From assembly GCA_014281115.1 (NCBI GenBank), contig JACONQ010000017.1, positions 682,001-746,000 of the forward strand: a DNA stretch of 64,000 nucleotides. The letters run 5' to 3'. The DNA is from Laburnicola sp. R22_1 (Eukaryota > Ascomycota > Dothideomycetes > Pleosporales > Didymosphaeriaceae). Position 1 is the stretch's first letter. Each line of letters begins with the position of its first letter. Shown piece by piece: positions 13,899 through 27,369 of this stretch. The notes beneath the pieces are model-generated. The model was not told the DNA's origin, did no database searches, and saw only the letters and a list, made by a program, of their open reading frames with translations. The position numbers and the translations under genes are program-made.

Positions 13899-14879
13899 TA
13901 TACCTCTCTATCTATAGCAGCTTGGCCTTATTAAGCTTTATACTAAATACCCTTCTAGAAAACACTTTAAATATTCTATAGCGCCTTCTACTAGTAAGTA
14001 GAGGTTAGGCCCGCCTTTAATAGTAAGCTTTACTAATTACCTAGCTTTGTGTAATCTTAAACAATAGTCTACAAACGCCCACCCATTTTTATTACTAACC
14101 CGCCTATTTTACTTACTTTCCGCACTCTTATAATTTTCCTATAGTTTAGCTTCTTATCCTTTTAAACCCTAAGCCTTTACTTAGCCTACCTTATTATGCC
14201 TCCCTATCTTTAGATTAACTATACCCTAGGCGTCTATGCATCTGGCCGCCTTAGTTTTAGTGGTAGTAGTAGTAGTAGTAAGCCTTCTTATTAAGATAAT
14301 AATAGTGTAGGCTCTAGTAGTTTTAACCTTTCGCTAGTACCTAAAAAGCCCTCTATTAGCGTATTTATTACCTTCTTGTCTCTGCGTAAGTCCCTTGCAC
14401 CCTAATAGTCTCTTAGGCTAACCTCTAGAAAGTGATTCCTCTCTTAGACGCACGCATTAGCTTTAACGTTATAGCCTAAGTTTTTGCAGCCCTTAGGTAG
14501 AGCGTTAGTAATAATAATAACCTATCTTGCGGTTTACAATCCTGGGTAAATAGTTAAGATAATTTTACGCTTTAGTTAGACTATAACTCTAATAAACTTA
14601 TAATTAACGCCTCGCTCTGTTATTTTCTCTACTATAGTTAGAAAGTGTAATAATACAATACTAAGAATAAGTAAGTCGTATTCTACTAGGCCTAATAGTC
14701 TAAATTATTAAATAATAAAGGCCCTTATTCTATATACCTACTAATATAATCTACTAGTAAGCTGCGTACACTACTAAGCTACGCACTTTACTAAAACGCG
14801 ATATAACGCGTCCACCTTTTCAACTATGGCTTAATAATAATAAGCTTAATTGCTATTAAAAGAAGGCAGACTTAGTCTT

Positions 14880-16430
14880 GCCCTTGTCTTAATTAAGTCT
14901 TATCCTTATTAGTTAATTAGCGCTATGGCAGCAGCCTACAATATCCTTAAATTAACTCTCTAGTCGCGTCTCTGTGGTGTCTAAGCTAGAATTAAGACAA
15001 TGTCTAATAAACGCAAGCTATTGCCTCTTAAAGAGCAGTTTCTTGTTCGCTGGATCCTAGACCTTAATAGACGAGGCTTTCCACCCTATATTATTAATAT
15101 GCGCTAAATAGCAAACGTCCTGCTTTAAGCTCGAGGCTAGATTCCGCCTCTATAGCCTATTGGCAAGAACTAGGTATCACGCTTTGTTAATAGCTAGGTA
15201 GAGCTTATAACTAAGTAGGACAGGAAGCTATATTCTTAGCGTGCTCTCTATTAGGATCTAGTTAAGTTTAGAGCCTAGTTTAAGCTTATTAAGAATACGC
15301 ATTAGAAGTACGGCATAATAAATAAGGATACATACAATTTTAATAAGATAGAATTTATAATAGGAGTTGCTAGTACGTCTAAGGCTGTTATAAGCTCTAA
15401 CAGAGTTAGGCAAACAATTGCTATATAGTCTAGCAATTATAACTAGGTTATAGTAATTAAATGTATTAGCGCATTAGACTAGGCGCTCTTGCTATTTATT
15501 ATACTATCTAGAAAGCTACACTAAGCTAGCTAGTATTGGCTTATCCTAGGCAACTATAGACTTATAGTGAGCGATAATGGCTAGATAACTAATAAGCTTA
15601 GCCTAGAATGGCTTAAGCACTTTAACTATTAGACCGTGTTACGCTTAGCTAGAGCCTATTGCCTACTTATTCTAAATAGCTATGGCAGCCATGCAACGCT
15701 TAAGTTTAATTAGTTCTATATAGAGAATAAGATTATTAGTCTTTATATGCTAGCTTATAGCTTACATCTGCTATAGCTGCTAGATATTATCTACTACGCG
15801 CCGCTTAAAGCTGCGTATAGATAGAAGGTGTCTAAGCTTACGCGTAATTATATTTTTTATATTAATAAGTAGGAATTTCTTAATATCTACACGCGTATTA
15901 GGGCTTTAGTCTTCTTAGAGTAGTTAATTAAGAGTAGCTTCTAAGTAGCAAGGCTTGTCTCACACTATCCTAAGCGCGTCCTATCGTCGCTCACTATAGT
16001 CCAAACGTCGTCTTCTCTAAGATAAGAAGCTAATAGTAAGAGGTGCTAGACTGCTAAGATGCCTTATATAGTTGCTTAGCTATAGTAGTAGGCCTAGCTA
16101 CTACGTAACTTTCTTAGTTATTAATTGCAAAGCCCTATATATTAGGCTCTAGCTTAGCTTATAAAAGGATATTAGATAGCAATACACTCTATAATAATTC
16201 TTACTAAGGAGAATACTAAGCTATATTAGGCTAACTATTACTAAGAGAAAAAGAGGCAATAGCAATAGTAGTATATTACTATAGAAGGGACTCTTATAGG
16301 CCAGAAAGGTTAGAGGCTAGCTGCAGAGGCAGAAATAAGGGCGTAGGTAGATATCTAGCACTAGATATCTTAGAGCTATTAGCAAGTACTACTAACGTTC
16401 TCAAAGTGCCATATGCAAGGCTATAAGAGG
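14880..16430 (+). mobile_element. Fot1/pogo-type (Tc1-mariner) transposase, RIP-inactivated
   Basis: The plus strand reads as a pogo/Fot1-class transposase through scattered TAG/TAA codons. It shows an N-terminal helix-turn-helix-like block, then LPLKEQFLVRWILDL and RRGFPP near 15,030-15,090. A YNFNEIGF block follows near 15,340, corresponding to the YNFDETGF motif holding the first catalytic Asp, which is Asn here. Then come SDNG near 15,570, LLILNSYGSH near 15,660 (family LILDGHGSH, second catalytic Asp also changed to Asn), and a C-terminal region to about 16,430. This enzyme family cuts and pastes its own element. With two catalytic acids lost and many stops it is dead. It lies inside gypsy-2 on the opposite strand, so it inserted there. 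Terminal inverted repeats were not identified. Confidence 0.85.
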
Positions 16431-17841
16431 ACTTAATATAGAAGCAATTAGGAATATTTTGTATGTATATTTATATGGGTTTAATTTAGTTATTATTTAG
16501 TTATCTGTTAGAAAGGCGCACGCGTTTTAGTAGGGTGCGTAGCTTAGTAGTGTATACAGCTTACTAGTAGATTATGTTAAGTCTATTCGCTGCTATAACC
16601 TAAGAACGTATTAACTTTACCTATTTCTTTATTATAGGCGATAACACTCTATCCTATAATAGGTGCCTACTAGTGTAGTATTAATATTTCTAGTTTGCTA
16701 ATAATAATATAGAACTATTATTTAGCGGCGTATATATAGCCTACTATATCTACAATAAAAGCGCCCTATACTCTTTTATTCTAGGTATACTACACTATTT
16801 CTTTTTTTGTAAGCGTACACTCTAAATGCCTCTTAAGTTAACTATTAAATGGGCCTTTATTCTTTATCTTCTAATTCTTTTTCTATGCGTTAAGCACGTG
16901 TTATAAACTTTAATACTTAGACCTAAGTAACACTTAGCTCCTTAGAAGCAACGTCTATATTAAGGGTCTTATAATTAGCAATAACCTTAAATTCCTACCT
17001 TAGTTAACCCCTAACTCTCTAATCCTATATCCTTTAGCTTTGCCCTTAGACACTATTTATTTAGCTTCTTCCTAATCTTCTTCTTGCGCAAGCTTTACCA
17101 CTACGTATACTTATACTCCTAACTAGTCTAGAGCATCTACTTGCCAGGCTACTCTAGAGATAGGCCTATTAGCTTTTTAGATAGTTCTAGTACTACTTCT
17201 AGTCCTTGCCTATTATATAACTACAATTTATATATTTTAAGAAAGGGGAAGAGCTCTAAGAAGATATTGGGCACGCTTTAACTATTAGCCTAATGGTTCT
17301 TCTTCTCTCTATAATACTAATATAGAAAATAAAGCCTAGGCTTAAGTTTCCTAGAAGTTATAGCGCTTCCTAGAGTGGGACTTTTTCTAGAGTCTATTAT
17401 AGGATTCCTAAGTTTAGGCTAGAGTTACTTAGGCTTATAGGTTCTATAACAAGCGTAAGGAGGAAAAAGAGTAGAAGAAGAGTAGTAGTTTTAGCCTATA
17501 GCTTACTAGTAACAGCTGCAAAAGTCCCTTTTTACCTAAGAGCTACTTAGGCTTTAGATAGCTTATTAGTACTTAAATATATTCCTTATCTCTGCTATAC
17601 TCTACTTCTTTCTTTATAATACTATATCTTTCTGCCCGCGTCTATAAGCTATTTGCTCTTTAATTACTATCTATAAGTGCCTAATCTACTCTTAGAGTTT
17701 TTTGCTGGCGGTAATATGGTCGCACTTTTCTTAAAGGGTACTACTACCTATTACTAATTTAGAAGCGGCGTTTACGCACACGCCTTACCTACTATAATCT
17801 AATAGAGCCTTATGGCTGCTTAGAGTATATAACCTATTCTT
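16431..17841. other. AT-rich RIP-affected sequence, no recognisable domain
   Basis: It lies between the Fot1-type transposase and the solo LTR. All frames are closed. I could not assign it to the 3' part of the transposon, to gypsy-2 or to another element. Confidence 0.5.
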
Positions 17842-18119
17842 TGTAAGGGCGGTACACGGTCTTACAGGGCAAACCTCTCGGGGACAGCTAGTATGGTTGA
17901 AAGAGATAACTGAATTGAGACTATACTAAGATGGGGAATAAGGAAGGGAACTGGGGGGCCCTTACTTATATAGTGGGCGGCGTAGGGCACAGGCCCACGC
18001 GAACCACGCGCTAACACTAACTAGGAAAGGCGCCTTCTATAAGGTGAAAGGCGCTATTAGGGTGTGAAAGGAAAGGTAATAGTAAATGACTAGCAGGAAG
18101 GCAGCCACGAACCGTTACA
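17842..18119. mobile_element. Solo LTR, 278 bp, not RIP-mutated, with 5-bp TSD TTCTT
   Basis: It begins TGTAAGGGCGG and ends GAACCGTTACA, so it has TG...CA ends with a 5-bp inverted TGTAA/TTACA. It is flanked on both sides by TTCTT (17,837-17,841 and 18,120-18,124), a perfect target-site duplication. Its base composition is strikingly GC-richer than everything around it and lacks the TA-rich RIP texture; GGGGGGCCC and ACGCGAACCACGCG remain intact. A TATA-like TTATATAG lies near 17,973. It has no coding capacity. It is best read as a recent LTR-retrotransposon insertion reduced to a solo LTR. Orientation cannot be fixed. Confidence 0.85.
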
Positions 18120-18124
18120 TTCTT

Positions 18125-20000
18125 TATATTCTTCTACTTCTCTCCTTATTCTACTGTTCTAATTCTTCTGCCTAACAGTCTTAACCTTCTTCTTAACCAT
18201 GGCTATTATTAACTTCTTCTTTAGTAGCCACGCCTCTAGTGCTAACGATAATAATAATAGTAATAGTAAGGAAAGCGGCTAAGGCTTATAATAGCCCTTG
18301 CCGCCGCCTATTAATAACGCCCTATAACTGCTTCTATTCTATTATGCGTATATCTGCCCTAATTATCCCTTAGATTACTAACTTGTGCCCTAGTTATTAC
18401 CCTCTTAAATTAGCTATATAACTTTAGCACTATCTATAAGATTGTAAGACTCTTACGCAATATTTACACTAAGTATCTATTATTAGGCTACCTTATATAG
18501 TTTGCTTAAGGCATAGACAGCTTTAAAATCGACTCTAATTCTACTAATAATACTTTTATCGCCTACACTATTCTATTCTATTAGCTATACTAAGCTGCTC
18601 TTATAAAAGATATAAGTACTAATAAATAGAGACGCAATTACTTTAAATAGCGCTTAGTGTCTAGTTATACTTCTTATATATCTTATTTTTCTACCCTTCT
18701 CTTTACTATAGACTAAGGCTGTATTAACTATAATTCTAGTATAGCTAAGGGTAATTATAATTAAGCCTACGGGGCTTGTGTCTAGAGTTATTGTCCCTAC
18801 TTTTAGTATATTAATAGTAGTTAGCGCCTTCTTCTTAAGGGCTGCTGCGTTCTATACTAGATAACTTTTTAATATTAGTAGTACTCCTTTAACCGCCATA
18901 GTAAGTCTAATTCGCTTCTAACTAGTTCCCTATTACTAATCCGCCTACTTAGCTTTATTTCCTCTAGTATCTACTATAAACACTTAAGCTAATTTTTTTT
19001 AAGTAGGGTTATTAGCAAGTGCGTAAGCTATAGATAGAGTAACTAGAAGTAAACATCTATATTTATAATAGAATTAGTAAGCTGCTTAGTTCTAGCAATA
19101 CTACTATAATACTTCCTACTAGGCGCCCTAGTAGGCCTTATCTAATTGTTAAGAGTTCCTTAGAGGCGCCTAATTCTCTATTAGGCACTAATTTTAATAT
19201 TGCTAAGCCTTCTTTGCGCACACCCCTCTTTAGGCATTATTACGCCTAGTCTATTATTCTTTCTAGTAGCGATAGCGGTAGTTCTTTCTTATTCTAAGGT
19301 TCTTCCCGCACACCGCTCTTTTCCTATCCTTCTTAACCTATTGTCTTCTTTAGTAGCGACAGTAGTAGCCCTTCCCTATCTTAGGGCTAAACTACTCCCA
19401 CTCCTAGTTGTCTGCTCTCTGGCCCCTATTTCTCTTTAGGTTAGGTCTTACTTAATACAGTGCTATAAATTAGCTCTTTATCTTCTAACTTATCCCTCTT
19501 TTAGACTACTAACAATTCTTCTAAAGTTCTATTCTACTTGCCTTCCCCTATATATTTAGCTTCCTAATAGTCTATTAATTCCGCCTGCACTCCCTTGTCC
19601 CCGCTTGGCTATAGCAGTATAATTTTCTCTCCTTCTTCTTTAGGTCTGTCCTCTGTTTCTTTTAACCTCTCCGCCTAAGCTATACACCTAGGTTTAGGCC
19701 CTAGCGAAACTTAAGCTATAGAGTAAGATAGCCCTATACCTTACTCCTATTAGAGTTGCAATCTAAATCTTAATTATAGCTTAGGCTATAGTAGTTATAG
19801 GGGTTTAGATTTTTATAGAGGTTAGTATAGTAGTTCTTAGCTTTTAATTTTCTAGCTGTCTAATTATTAGTTAGGCTTTATTATTAGGATCTATAGCTTA
19901 TAATTCTGTCCTAGTAATTATACATATATATTAGACTTTAATTTAACTTAGTACTAATACTATTGTTCTATTTTCTTCTCTAACTTTTCTTTTTTAACTA
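18125..20000. other. RIP-affected sequence, unassigned
   Basis: Stops occur in every frame. A plus-strand stretch near 18,200 starting MAIINFFFSSHASS looks like a possible degraded structural-protein start, but I cannot support a family. Confidence 0.4.
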
Positions 20001-21899
20001 CTTCCTCTCCCCTCTTAAGAAATAAGCTGTCCCTTAGCTTATAATGCGCTGATGTTCTGGCTAGCTTACTCCTCTTAATGGGCGAAGTCTAAGAGGTTAA
20101 AGTTTGCTAGTAGTAGCGGAATTCCCACTTACTTTATTCTTATACGAATATTCTATATATATTTTGCTAGCCTTTGTAATCTGCGTATAAATATAGAATA
20201 TTTAGGCTTAGGCCTCTACGTAACTTTATTAAGGTCTATAGAATTAATTTTCTCTAAGAGATTAGTAATTTCTTCTAAGAGGTTATTAGTGTCTATAACA
20301 TTAGGCTCTAGTATTATGTTAAGGTCTATTATTGTGCGCGAATAGAATTAAATAATATAATCGCCTGGCATTTTATTGCGAAAGAGTATTTTATTAAGCT
20401 CCTTAAGTATATACTATCCTTTACTATGTAGTAGCATGGCCCTAATCCTAAAGAGGCCTTAGTACCTTCTAGCGAGCTTAACTTTGCGACTTATATTGCT
20501 GGCCTAAAAAGTATTATACACTAATACTAGATTGCCTTATTATAGTGACTCTATTCTAAGAGTGCGCTAGTTATTAAACTATTTCTTTTCTTATTTACGT
20601 AGTTAGATAGTTTAGTTAATAGCTTCTTAGAGGCGATAATTACGCTTCTTAAACTGCTTTACTCTAATAGCTAGGAGTTCTTTAGTAGTATAAACCTATT
20701 CCTATAGAAGTATTTGCTATATTAGGATATAAAGTTTAATAGAAAGAATATATTCTCTTTTATAGATTAGAAAGGCTAGTGTTTCGTCTATAGATCGCTT
20801 TACTGTAACCTAATTAGCCTATAGAGCTTTAGGTAGGTTCTAGACCTAGTTACCCTTTATTTTCTATAGTGCGCTAACGAGCTCTTAGTAGCCTCTTTCT
20901 ACTAGACCTTACCCTTATAGGTAATAAGCACTAGATACCACTTATTAAATACTAAACTATTTAGCTAAGTCCTCTACTAAGCCTTTATTCTCTAGTCCTC
21001 TGTCTACTAATAGGTAAAAAGAGATGCCCTACCTGCTAAAGACAAATTCTTTTAAGAACTAGGTAACTATAGCTAAGTTAGTATTAGTGAGTACTTTTGC
21101 TTTAGGCTATCCAGAGGTATAGTCTCTAGTAATAACTATAAATTTCTTTCCTTTTTTACTTCTAGGCATATACACTATATGTACTATAATCTATCCCTAA
21201 ATTATATTCGTTCCCTATATAGGGTGTAGCTCCTCTACTACCCTTCTAGTAGAATATGCCTAATATTTAGCGCAAGTCTTAATATGTTCCTTAACACTCT
21301 AATATAGATTTGGCTAGTAGTAATATACTATAATCTTTCTCTAGGTGCCTTCTTATCCTTAATAGCCTAATTTCTTATAAAGTTATTGCAGAATATCTGC
21401 CTATTAAACTAGGTTGTCTATAACTCTGCGCAGCGGCCTGTTTTCTATAGTTTAATACTATAGTATGCCTCTTATAACTCTATACTTCTAAGCTTTTAGT
21501 CTAATATGCCTTTAGTTTTTCTTAAATAGGCCTTTAGGCATAGTTAGGGTTATAAGCTAGGTTGCAATATTACGAAAGTGTTTAGTGCACAGGTTAAAGG
21601 AATTTTAGGCAGGTTGTTTATGGCAGGCTCCGCATATTTCATTTTCACTTTAGCCTCCTTACCTATAGCAGAGAATATAATACTAATATGCCTTAAATAC
21701 TTCTTAATAAAGTTCTTAACATCTTCTTTTAGCTATTTAGAAGGGACCTAACCCTTTTACTGTTTGTATCTTAAGAGCGTATTAGCAACCACATTTTTAT
21801 GCCCTAAGATATAACGGATATTAAACTCCTAGAGCATTAGAAGTGCTAACTAGCGGGTTATTAAAGCTTTTAGTAAGTTAGTTACGCTGCGATTTAGCT

Positions 21900-23150
21900 A
21901 GATAATTAAGATATAGGAGTTAGTTTTTATAATAAAGTGTATTCTATAGATTTAGGATTAAAACTTTTTAAGCGTAAGAAGAAGGGCTTTGCACTTATAC
22001 TTCTCTAAATTCTAGTTATGTTTACTTTAAGACTAAATACCTAATTTAAACCGCACTAGATAAAGGAGACTGTCTAGTTTATATTGCTATATTGCGGCTC
22101 TCTATTTGATTTTGCTACTATCTACTAAGATTACTACTTTCTATAATGGCTTTAAGTAGTTAATAGACACTAATACTAGGGCAGAAGTAATACTCTCCTT
22201 TAATTACTATATTGCTGTATTCTTTGCAATTCCCTAGTAAAACTCTACGCTCTTGCATAGTAGTGTAAATAGTGGTGTAGTAATCTTTACGAAGTTTTTA
22301 ATTTAGATTTAATAGTATATATAAACTCTAAGAAAGATTTAGATATCTTTAGCGTAGTTGTAAGGCGGCCATTTAATAATCTTAGCTACTTTCTTTTAGA
22401 ATAGATGTTAACTATCCTTATTAACTATATAGCTAACTATGTCTATGGTGGCGTAGTCCTAGTTAGACTTCTTGCCTAACATAGTAACGCCCGCTAGTTT
22501 TATGTCCGCTAGAACCTAATTAAGATTTATAAGGTGTTTCGCAATATATTTATAGATTTATTTCTTAAGTATCTTTCTATTATAGTTAGTCTTTAGGCCC
22601 TTTACTATAATATTATCTATGGAAGGCATATAATAAGAGGGAATCTAGTTATAAAAAATCTTTATAATAATTTATATAAACTTGGCCATAGAATTAGTCA
22701 TTCCTATAGGTAACGTGCACTGCTAGACAAGTCCTAGAGGCGTGTAGAATGTAGTTATAGCGCGGAAAAGTTTATAAAGGGTTACTTAGTTGTATTTAGA
22801 GAAGAAGTTAATAAGAGATATTATAAAATAACTAGCAAACTCTTCTAAGAACTCGTTAGAGTTTAGGGAAAGATTGCTATCTTAAACTGTAATACTATTA
22901 ATACGTTGGGCGTTATTAATTAGTTAGTATCCTCCGTCCTTCTTCTTAACTAAAAACTATAGGTTGCGATATAGACTCCTACTATACTCTAGCACGCCCC
23001 AATTAAGCCTCTACTGCACTATATTAATAACTATATCCCTAAGTTTTTAAGGAACTAGAAAGTGCGATTTCTTCTAAGTAATATAATTAACTATGTGGAT
23101 CTTAACTAGTAGAGCCATATTAGAATACACTCGCCCCAACTTAGTAAATT
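21900..23150 (-). pseudogene. gypsy-2 pol remnant: reverse transcriptase region
   Basis: On the minus strand QCTLPIGMTNSMAKF appears near 22,720, matching the gypsy pattern LPMGWTNSVA.FQ. It is followed near 22,640 by PSIDNIIVKG, the degraded PFLDDV..KG catalytic box, and near 22,380 by KVAKIIKWPPYN, the stretch that joins reverse transcriptase to RNase H. A YYQIQIKNF-like stretch and the RNase H start (VDSSKI near 22,130) follow. Multiple TAA/TAG codons interrupt all of it. It is a different gypsy lineage from gypsy-1, judging by these motif variants. RNase H and integrase should continue toward about 20,000 but are poorly readable. Confidence 0.75.
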
Positions 23151-26100
23151 CGAAAGATAGGGCTGGTTCCCTTTAATATAGGACTTCTAGTAATATGTCT
23201 CTTTTCTAAGGTAAGAGATTTAGGCTAATCTTTATTTCCGCAATTCGTTCTAGTGTTAACTAATCGCCTCTTAGGAATTCTGCCCACTAGTTAAGAGGAT
23301 ATTTATTAAATGGCTAAGGCCTAGTGTTAGTCCTCTTTCGCTTTTTTATAGCCTCCTGCTTTTAGTCTAACTAGCCCTTAATATTCTAAGGCTTAACGCC
23401 CAAGTTATATATAGGGTTAACCTTCTTATCCTTAGTCTTATACATAGTGTTCACTTTAAAAGCCATTTTAGTTCTATTAATTATCTTTATCTATTCTGCC
23501 TAGAACGCGTCGCTCTTAACCATTGTTGTCTTTTAGACTCTATCTATATAGTTAGAGCCTAGAGAATCTTATTAACTTCTTTATCGCAGCCTAGTAAATT
23601 AATAACTAGAAGTTCTTAGTTATCTTAAATAATAATACTACTATTTATGTGCCTCCTAATTGTACCTTAATTAGTGTAGTAGATAAAATCCTTATTTAAA
23701 TCTGTTACTAACTAGTCCTTATTAGCGTTCTGTATAAGCTATTTATTTCTATTCGCGATTTTCTTTTTACAAGTTAGCACTGCCTAATTTAGCGCCTGCT
23801 TTTAGGTCCTTAGCTCTAATTCTTACTTAAGCTTAATATTAGCCTTACTTGTTATTAATATTAACCCATAGCGAAGCCACTATTCTAAGACTATATTAGC
23901 GCCAGGTTCTAGATATTCTAGGTGCTTAAGAATGCTAGTCCTAGCTACTACGTTCCCTTAAAGTTTTTTGTTGCCTTAGTAATAATTGCGCCTCTTAGAT
24001 TAAATGGATTAGCGTAAGTGGCTATAAATCGCGTAGAGTAGAGCTTCTTATTGTCCTACAGCTTGTAGTAGGTCTTGCTATTATTCTTATAGGAGAATTC
24101 TGCCTTCGCGTCCGCTAAGAACGGGTTTCCCAGAATAATGGCACTAGATAAGGACCTAATAATAAATAGCGTTATTATAATAACAATCTGGCCCACCCTA
24201 ATTAGGGCTTAAAATATAATACCTTAGAAATCCTTATAATTGCTATTTGCAGTTATTAGTTTTACGTTCTATAATTAAGGTAGTATAGATATAATCTAGA
24301 GGCCTATAGCTTTGGTGGTGCTAAGGCAAATAGTGTTTAATTCTACACCTATATTAAGTAAGGCACTTATCTAATACTTATTAATCTGGTATATTACTTA
24401 GGGATAGTCTTTTTTTATGTGTTTAACTCTTAATTCTCTCTTAAGATCCTTTCTATTAGTAGTAGCTATAGTTAGTGTTGCTTTGCTAAACTATGCCTTT
24501 ACAATTAATACGCCTATACTAGCTGCCTAGTTTACCTATAGTAGTGCTTAAGAAAAATTTAGTTTATAAGATCCGCAGCAAGTAATTACTCTATTCTTAA
24601 GCTTAACTAATATTTATTTAGGGACTTAAATTTTAGAAATAGATGCGTAGTTAGCGTACCTAGCGTCTAAGTCTTTATTAGTTACTTCCTCTATAGTAGC
24701 GGCTAGTGTCTATAGCTAGTATAGGTCTCCTTCGCTAAAAGCATTCTTAAATATCGCCTTTTTAACTCCTAGCATATTGCTAAGTACTTCTTAGACCGTT
24801 AGGCTAACTTTGGCGTTTATTACTTAGGACAGTATGTCTTTAGAACTGTTCACTAGAATATTAACTAGTTTTGTTTTCTTTTTGGCTGCGGAGATCTCCT
24901 TTCTTAGGGTTAGATCTAAGATATTATTAGGCTCGCGTATCTCCACATCTTTTATACCTTCTATTAGGAAATCTTATTCTAGAAAAGACACTCGCTTTAT
25001 TCTTCTTCTATTCTCTTTATTATTATTCCTCCTCCTATAAACTGTAGGGATGTCTTATTTAGAAACTTTAATATTTGCGATTATCTCTACCTTTAGTAAT
25101 TCTCTAAGACTTAGTTAGATTATTAGGGCGTTCGAGCTCGTGGCTTATAGTTCGCATAGTAGATTTAGGAATTAAACTATTACTAGTGTGTCTTTATTTA
25201 GAATGGCTTACTCTCTTTAAGCCGCTTTAAATTCCTCTTTAAAGAGAAGGCTAAGTATTATTATCTTATTAAACGCAAACTGGCTGCTATTAGCTTCTAT
25301 AACTAATTCTACCTAGTAAGTTATTGTTATTGTCGCGGCTCCCTAACTCTAAGATATTTATAGGGCCTCCTCGATTAATTTGTCTATTTGCTACTTATTC
25401 TATACTAGGCGGATTAGTATCTAGTTCTACTTGCCCCTAGCGCCAATATGTTAAATTTCGTCCTAATTATTATTTAGTTGGCCCTACTAAACCCTTTGCG
25501 ATTCTATGTTATAGTATACCTATCTATTATTCTTAAGTAAATTCCTTTTCTCGCATTCCCTATTTGTAATAATGTAGTTCTTTCTATATCTAAAGCATCC
25601 TTTAAAATAGTTATCTTTTTACTATATTAGGTCTATTACTACTGCAGCCACGTGTATATTAACTTACATTGGCGCTACTATATAGGCTTAAGACTAGGTT
25701 AGTGCGTGGTACTAGGGCTGTTATGGTACTATCTACTTTAGAGTCTGCTCTATCCTTATAGTAATTTTCTAGCGAATAGCTAGATCTAATAGAATCTCTA
25801 TCTCTTAAGGGTCCTAGTTCTAAACTAGAATGTTCTAAAGTCTTATAGCCTTAAGCCTTTTAGTTAGCTTGTCCACTTTGTGTTAAGAGATAGTTAAGCC
25901 TAGGGTTACTTACGTGCCTAGAGCTCCTTATAGTCTTACTTATTAGAGGTTTAGGTTAAGTCTAGTAGGTTAGAAAACACTCTGTAGTATTAGTAGTACT
26001 TATAGCTTAATAGTCTAAGATAGTATTAGCGCTTAGATTTAATATGTTAGATCTAGTATGTGTTCTTCTAACTAGATTTAAGCCCTACTTAAAAGCTATC

Positions 26101-27369
26101 TCTCTATTATATTAAAGTTAAGCTTTATAGGTCTCTCTATTAACTAGTTATTCTTTATTAGGATATTGCCTGCTAGCTGCTTACTTAGGCCTTAAATAAG
26201 GAGCATACCCTTCTAGCTTTTTATAACTGTGTCTGCCCTTAGGCATTTTCTAAACCTAATTATAAACTAGTCTAGAAAATCGCAAATATTAAGGTTTGTT
26301 ATTGCTTAACACTATGCTAGCCATACCTTTAATACTTTCTTTGTCTCCTTAGTTTAGGCCTAATTCTAACTTTGCTAATACCTACGTATAGTTACCTATA
26401 GCTTCTACTATACCTCTTCTTCTTCTACCTTAGAGTATTCTAGTATTAAGAAGTTAAGTACATTCTAGATCTCTTAGCTGTAATATTCCTTAACTCTAAT
26501 AACCTTATCTTTTTTAGAGTACTAGTAGTAGTTTGCGTGTTTTTTATAGTCTTAAAGGAACTAGGTTATATTATCTCCTATAAAGTGCAGCTTCTTGCCT
26601 AAGAATAGGTTGGATTCTATAACAAGGCTCTACACTAGGTTCCACTAGGTGGCTTTATTAGTAAGGAATTATAGGGCTATTACTATTTACGCTATAAGGG
26701 TATTAGTGTCTTTAGCTAGCTAAGGCGGCATTAGTGCTTTCTCTTTAGATTCTTATAAGGAGCTTTCTATAAGGGGCAGAGACCCTCTAGTAGGTGTATA
26801 GATACTCTTATTAGTTAAGCTTATTATCTCTGTAAAACTAATGGCCTAAGAAAATTTTAGGCTTAGGTTCTTACGCTTTCTAAGTGCTAGAATATTAAGG
26901 AACTTATGTATCTCGCTGTAATCTAGGCCCTCTAACTAGGATTACTAATAGTTATTTAGTCTTCTAGTAGCGGATATTATTATTACTAGTTATCTGGTTA
27001 GTTTCTTAAGTAGTTAGAGTTAGTGTTCTAGTTCTTCTTTTTTACTTTTGTTTCTGCCTCCGCGCACCTATACTTATTATTATCTCTTAGCTTTCTCTAA
27101 CTCTGCCTTAGTTTTGGGTTCTAAGGGTGATGCGGTATCTAGCTTTGGCTCTTTCCTTAGTCTAGGTCTAGGTGCCCTAGTCTATTCTTAGTTCTTATCT
27201 ATTTATAATTGCTTAGTTGTCTAGTTCTAGTGGGGTAATTTTAGCTCTAAGCATCTTTTAGCGCCTAGTTCTAACTATTTCTTAATCTAGGCTTTTGTTT
27301 TTATTCTATTTTTATGCTTCTTATGCCTAGGCCTGTACTTTACACATAATGTTATCTGTATACTAGGGT

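Noticed and set aside
19200..19439. Open frame of 79 codons, Leu/Ser-rich
   Set aside because: Lies in degraded transposon DNA, starts at a non-ATG codon and has no support.
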